Positions 61,134-64,000 of a DNA stretch of 64,000 nt are shown here, piece after piece. The notes under the pieces are model-generated. The model was not told the origin of the DNA. It worked only from the letters and a program-made list of their open reading frames with translations, and made no database searches. This stretch comes from Atopobium sp034113385 (GTDB taxonomy: Bacteria > Actinomycetota > Coriobacteriia > Coriobacteriales > Atopobiaceae). The position numbers and the translations under genes are program-made. The DNA is taken from NCBI RefSeq assembly GCF_034113385.1, contig NZ_JAXEXL010000014.1, positions 56,077 through 120,076 on the forward strand, in the 5' to 3' direction. Position 1 is the first letter of the stretch, and the number at the start of each line of letters is the position of its first letter.

Positions 61134-62336
61134 TCATCCACGGGCAACAGCCTCCAACACCTCAATAATATCCTGTTTGTCCCATATTACAGGCACTGGA
61201 TACGTGGGATTTCCCTCCGCAAGTGCTCGCGTAGCTATGAGGTCAAAATCCTTTTGAGCAAGCTCTGCCAACGAACGCGGAATACCAAACCGCTCATTAA
61301 GCTTGTTAAGCGCGTCAATAAACGCCATGGCATTGTGTTGTGCACTCGCGCCATCTTTTGCCACTCCTGCACAGCAAGCCAGCTCTGCTAAAGGCTTATA
61401 CACCGCAGACCCATATTTTTGCAGCACATGAGACATAAGCACCGCATTGATATACCCATGCGGAAGTCCATACAACGCTCCCACAGCATGAGAAATAGCA
61501 TGTACATAACCCACGTAATTGTGGGTAATAGCATATCCCGCATCATATGACGCCTCAAGCAACGCCGTTCGTGCTTGCATATCCAAGCCATGCTCATATG
61601 CGCGTGGCAAGTTTGCAAAAATCGCCTGCACCGCTTGGCACGCTGCTTGCCTTGTCTTTTGCTGAGAAAATCGATTGGTATATGCCTCCACTGCGTGCGA
61701 CAGGGCATCAATTCCTGTATATGCTGTTAGATTTGCTGGCATGCTTACCGTAAGACAAGGATCAAGAATTGCCACCATGGGAACCAAGCGCAAATCATTT
61801 ACTGGATGCTTAACGTGGTTGCTTACGTTTGTAATAACCGCACCAGCCGTCACTTCAGACCCCGTACCAGCTGTAGTAGGAACAGCAATAAAATAAGGTA
61901 AGCGTTTTTTTACGCGCATAAACCCAGAAATATCTGCTACAGATGCGCCAGGGTTTATCGCCAGTGCTCCCGCAATCTTTGCACAATCAATAACAGAGCC
62001 ACCTCCAACAGCCAAAAGTGCTTGGCAGCTACCCTCGTTATAGCGTTGCGCACATGCCGCAGCACACTCATCTGTTGGATCAGGTAAAACATCACTATAT
62101 AGGTGAGCCTGTATGCCCTGCGCCGCTAAGCCAGTAAGAAGCTCATCCAACGTGCCGCGCTTAATCATGCCAGGAGTGGTTACGAGCAACACACTATGCA
62201 CATCTTGTTGTGTCAACAAATCAACAGCCTTACACAATGAACCAGGGCCAGAAATCTTTTGTTGCGTATCTGGGAGCAGGCCCATAACCACGCTAAAGAA
62301 CAGCTGACGAACTCGAGAATACCCATTTATTTGCAT
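61134..62336 (-). CDS. Iron-containing alcohol dehydrogenase
   Basis: 400 residues. NAD-binding GGGSVIDCAKIAGAL, the family segment VPTTAGTGSEVT, DALSHAVEAY with metal ligands, HAISHAVGALYGLPHGYINA with the remaining His ligands, and a helical C-terminus. These enzymes interconvert alcohols and aldehydes in fermentation; the Lys/Pro context fits the group of short-chain alcohol or butanol/lactaldehyde dehydrogenases, but the substrate is open. GAGG lies ten bases before the ATG. First of a two-gene unit with tag. Confidence 0.92.
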   Translation of the reverse strand: MQINGYSRVRQLFFSVVMGLLPDTQQKISGPGSLCKAVDLLTQQDVHSVLLVTTPGMIKRGTLDELLTGLAAQGIQAHLYSDVLPDPTDECAAACAQRYNEGSCQALLAVGGGSVIDCAKIAGALAINPGASVADISGFMRVKKRLPYFIAVPTTAGTGSEVTAGAVITNVSNHVKHPVNDLRLVPMVAILDPCLTVSMPANLTAYTGIDALSHAVEAYTNRFSQQKTRQAACQAVQAIFANLPRAYEHGLDMQARTALLEASYDAGYAITHNYVGYVHAISHAVGALYGLPHGYINAVLMSHVLQKYGSAVYKPLAELACCAGVAKDGASAQHNAMAFIDALNKLNERFGIPRSLAELAQKDFDLIATRALAEGNPTYPVPVIWDKQDIIEVLEAVARG

Positions 62337-62486
62337 TGTGAACCAGCCTCTTGCCTACACGTCTTTTATCTGTATCTACCCACGCATTCCCTACCCACGC
62401 ATCCATATACAGTAAAATGATGCAGCGCGCATACGCTCAACGCCGCATTAACACAAGCTCATATAACTCTTGAGGAGTTCATCTAT

Positions 62487-63554
62487 ATGGTACGTACGAT
62501 TGTAAAAGTATTTGGGATTCTTATTGTTGGCATCTTGCTATCTGCCGTTACTTTTATTGGCTGGCTCTCAATCACCGAGTTTAAACCTGCAGATACAGAA
62601 ACTGTTAAGGTAGAGGGCACCGCTCCCGCAAGCGTTGCCAAAGGCAAGCCCGTAAACGTTGTAACGTGGAACATTGGCTATGGCGGACTATCTAAAGAGG
62701 CTGACTTCTTTATGGACGGCGGCAAAAACGTCACGTCCGTTACTAAAGAGGGTGTTCAGTCCAACGTTGACAATATCAAACGTACGCTCCAGTCTCTTAA
62801 CCCAGATTTTGTATTTTTACAGGAAGTAGATGCAAACTCCACCCGCTCTTATGGCATTGATGAAGAGAAAATCTTGCAATCTGCATTCCCCCACAACTGG
62901 ACCTATGCGTTTGCTCGGAATTTTCAGGTTGGCTTTGTGCCCTATCCCCTGCCTCCTATTGGCCACGTGGAAAGTGGCATCCAAACGCTCGCAAGCGCTC
63001 AACCAAGCAAGGCTGAACGGATTCAGCTACCCATTCCCTTTACCTGGCCAGTAAGTATGAGTAACCTTAAACGTTGTCTGCTGGTTGAGCGCTTCCCCGT
63101 CAAGGATAGTAATACCGAGCTTGTTATGATCAACCTTCACCTTGAGGCCTACGATGAGGGCGAAGGTAAAACCGCGCAAACGGCTCAACTTGCAAAGCTT
63201 ATGCAGCAAGAACGCGCAAAGGGTAATTACGTAATTGCAGGTGGAGACTTCAATCAAACCTTTAGCAATGTAGATACGAGCGCCTATCCTGCTCAGGGCG
63301 GCAAACTGTGGCAAGCAGGCATGTTGGACACCAGCCAACTTGGCGAGGGCTTTAATGCCGTTATGGATACCACCACCCCAACCTGCCGCTCACTCGACCG
63401 TCCTTACAATGCTGCTGATAAGAACTTTCAGTTTTATATGATTGACGGCTTTATTGTGTCCGATAACGTCCAAATCAACACAGTAAAGACTATCGATACG
63501 GGCTTTGAGTACACCGACCATAATCCCGTGAAATTAACGGTTACCCTAAAGTAA
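62487..63554 (+). CDS. Membrane-anchored endonuclease/exonuclease/phosphatase (EEP) family hydrolase
   Basis: 355 residues with GAGGAG nine bases before the ATG. One N-terminal membrane helix (VFGILIVGILLSAVTFIGWL) puts the catalytic domain outside. EEP motifs in order: VTWNIGYGG, FVFLQEVDA, MINLHLEA, IAGGDFNQT, TDHNPVKL. The fold covers DNases, sphingomyelinases and phosphoesterases; the anchor and the absence of DNA-binding features leave phosphodiester or phospholipid substrates open. Monocistronic. Confidence 0.9.
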   Translation: MVRTIVKVFGILIVGILLSAVTFIGWLSITEFKPADTETVKVEGTAPASVAKGKPVNVVTWNIGYGGLSKEADFFMDGGKNVTSVTKEGVQSNVDNIKRTLQSLNPDFVFLQEVDANSTRSYGIDEEKILQSAFPHNWTYAFARNFQVGFVPYPLPPIGHVESGIQTLASAQPSKAERIQLPIPFTWPVSMSNLKRCLLVERFPVKDSNTELVMINLHLEAYDEGEGKTAQTAQLAKLMQQERAKGNYVIAGGDFNQTFSNVDTSAYPAQGGKLWQAGMLDTSQLGEGFNAVMDTTTPTCRSLDRPYNAADKNFQFYMIDGFIVSDNVQINTVKTIDTGFEYTDHNPVKLTVTLK

Positions 63555-63597
63555 ACTTTTGAAGCTCCTGGTAAACGGAAATTAAATGAGTGGCTAA

Positions 63598-63735
63598 AAG
63601 CTTGGCGTTGCAGTACATGAACCTTTACTTGAGTTTGAGCAGATAGGTTTTCTTGACAGTGGAACTACTTTTGAATACTCCATCTCACGCAATGTTGGTA
63701 GTAGATACGAGCTCCACAACGTTACCTTGGCATAA
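63598..63735 (+). pseudogene. Remnant of GntR-type regulator (UTRA domain end)
   Basis: 46 codons after an in-frame stop, no start or ribosome site. PLLEFEQIGFLDSGTTFEYS and ISRNVGSRYELHNV match the final strands of UTRA domains of GntR regulators. The rest of the gene is missing. It overlaps the end of the converging membrane protein gene by 14 bp. Confidence 0.6.
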
Positions 63736-64000
63736 GAGCCTTAGCAGCTTCTGACTTAATATACCTATTCTTAAAAACAACAGCGGTGAGCGCTGGCACT
63801 ATAATAAGAGGTAGGCAGATAAGAGCTCCTGTAAAGGCTACTCCTCTACGCTGCGCTCTAGTATGGCTTCCTTCTGATAGGGTATTTATAAAATCTGCTG
63901 CACGGTTAAAGATTTCGCCATCATTTACCAAAAAGAATAACGCGCATTCCGCTAGAAAAAGTCCAAAAAATATGAGTGCCATTCGTACTGCAGCTCGATT
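63722..64000 (-). CDS. Membrane protein, 5' end beyond window
   Basis: The frame is open from 63722 to the right edge. An ATG at 63982 exists but has no ribosome site, and the upstream codons (NRAAVR) read well, so the start is probably outside. Two hydrophobic segments (LIFFGLFLAECALFFLV and ALICLPLIIVPALTAVVF) flank a charged loop with SEGSHTRAQRRG. Not recognised. Confidence 0.6.
   Translation of the reverse strand, partial: NRAAVRMALIFFGLFLAECALFFLVNDGEIFNRAADFINTLSEGSHTRAQRRGVAFTGALICLPLIIVPALTAVVFKNRYIKSEAAKALMPR

Overview
The window is about 64 kb of a moderate-GC chromosome. It most resembles an anaerobic, host-associated actinobacterium of the class Coriobacteriia (Atopobium/Lancefieldella/Olsenella type). 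That placement is inference from gene content: a one-chain pyruvate:ferredoxin oxidoreductase, C69 dipeptidase, LuxS, an actinobacterial Ski2-like helicase, a KdgT-type transporter, HelD and type I-E-like CRISPR repeats. There is no rRNA marker to confirm it, and I found no tRNA or rRNA gene.

Layout. 1-11.5 kb is a long minus-strand block: rsmI (cut by the window edge), a GH5 glucanase, queD, mnmA, an LD-carboxypeptidase and a C69 dipeptidase. It continues with an ankyrin-like/VWA/MoxR operon, a glutaredoxin-like protein and luxS. 11.6-17.6 kb on the plus strand carries a protein in which a complete PTS EIIA-Glc domain is fused to a Ski2-like helicase, then engB and helD. 17.6-24.5 kb on the minus strand holds an ABC importer with permease and ATPase in one chain, its lipoprotein, and the 1179-residue pyruvate:ferredoxin oxidoreductase. 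24.8-30.5 kb on the plus strand is a response regulator, histidine kinase and ABC/FtsX exporter module with a palindromic operator cluster before the transporter. 30.6-35.4 kb is a giant surface subtilase with a C-terminal LPNTA sorting-like signal. 35.7-45.3 kb has a flotillin, a DUF2339 membrane protein, a KdgT transporter with an SDR dehydrogenase, and several small membrane proteins.

45.4-53.7 kb is an accessory island. It contains a Fic protein with tandem hairpins at its 3' end, and a decayed type I-E CRISPR locus. Only cas3 remains of the cas genes. Its reading frame runs straight into the first repeat, so the rest of the operon, the end of cas3 and the leader appear deleted. Eight repeats remain. 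Four of the seven intervals are normal 32-nt spacers, but three are 693, 509 and 990 bp long and carry genes. Two of these look like phage DNA cut at the repeat edges (ends of MuF/minor-head-type proteins, start of a scaffold gene); the third holds a HicB-like gene and a cut gene start. A two-repeat Ltp-family lipoprotein, a family that includes a phage superinfection-exclusion protein, lies next to it.

54-64 kb returns to core functions: a peroxide-defence cluster (TrxR-like flavoprotein, AhpC, and an AhpF-like protein with its domains in reverse order), an XRE regulator/membrane-protein pair, a WYL regulator, tag, an iron-dependent alcohol dehydrogenase, a membrane-anchored EEP-family hydrolase, a UTRA-domain pseudogene remnant, and a membrane protein running off the right edge.

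The strongest leads are the oversized CRISPR intervals with the cas3-array junction, the EIIA-helicase fusion, the reversed AhpF and the ankyrin/VWA/MoxR operon.
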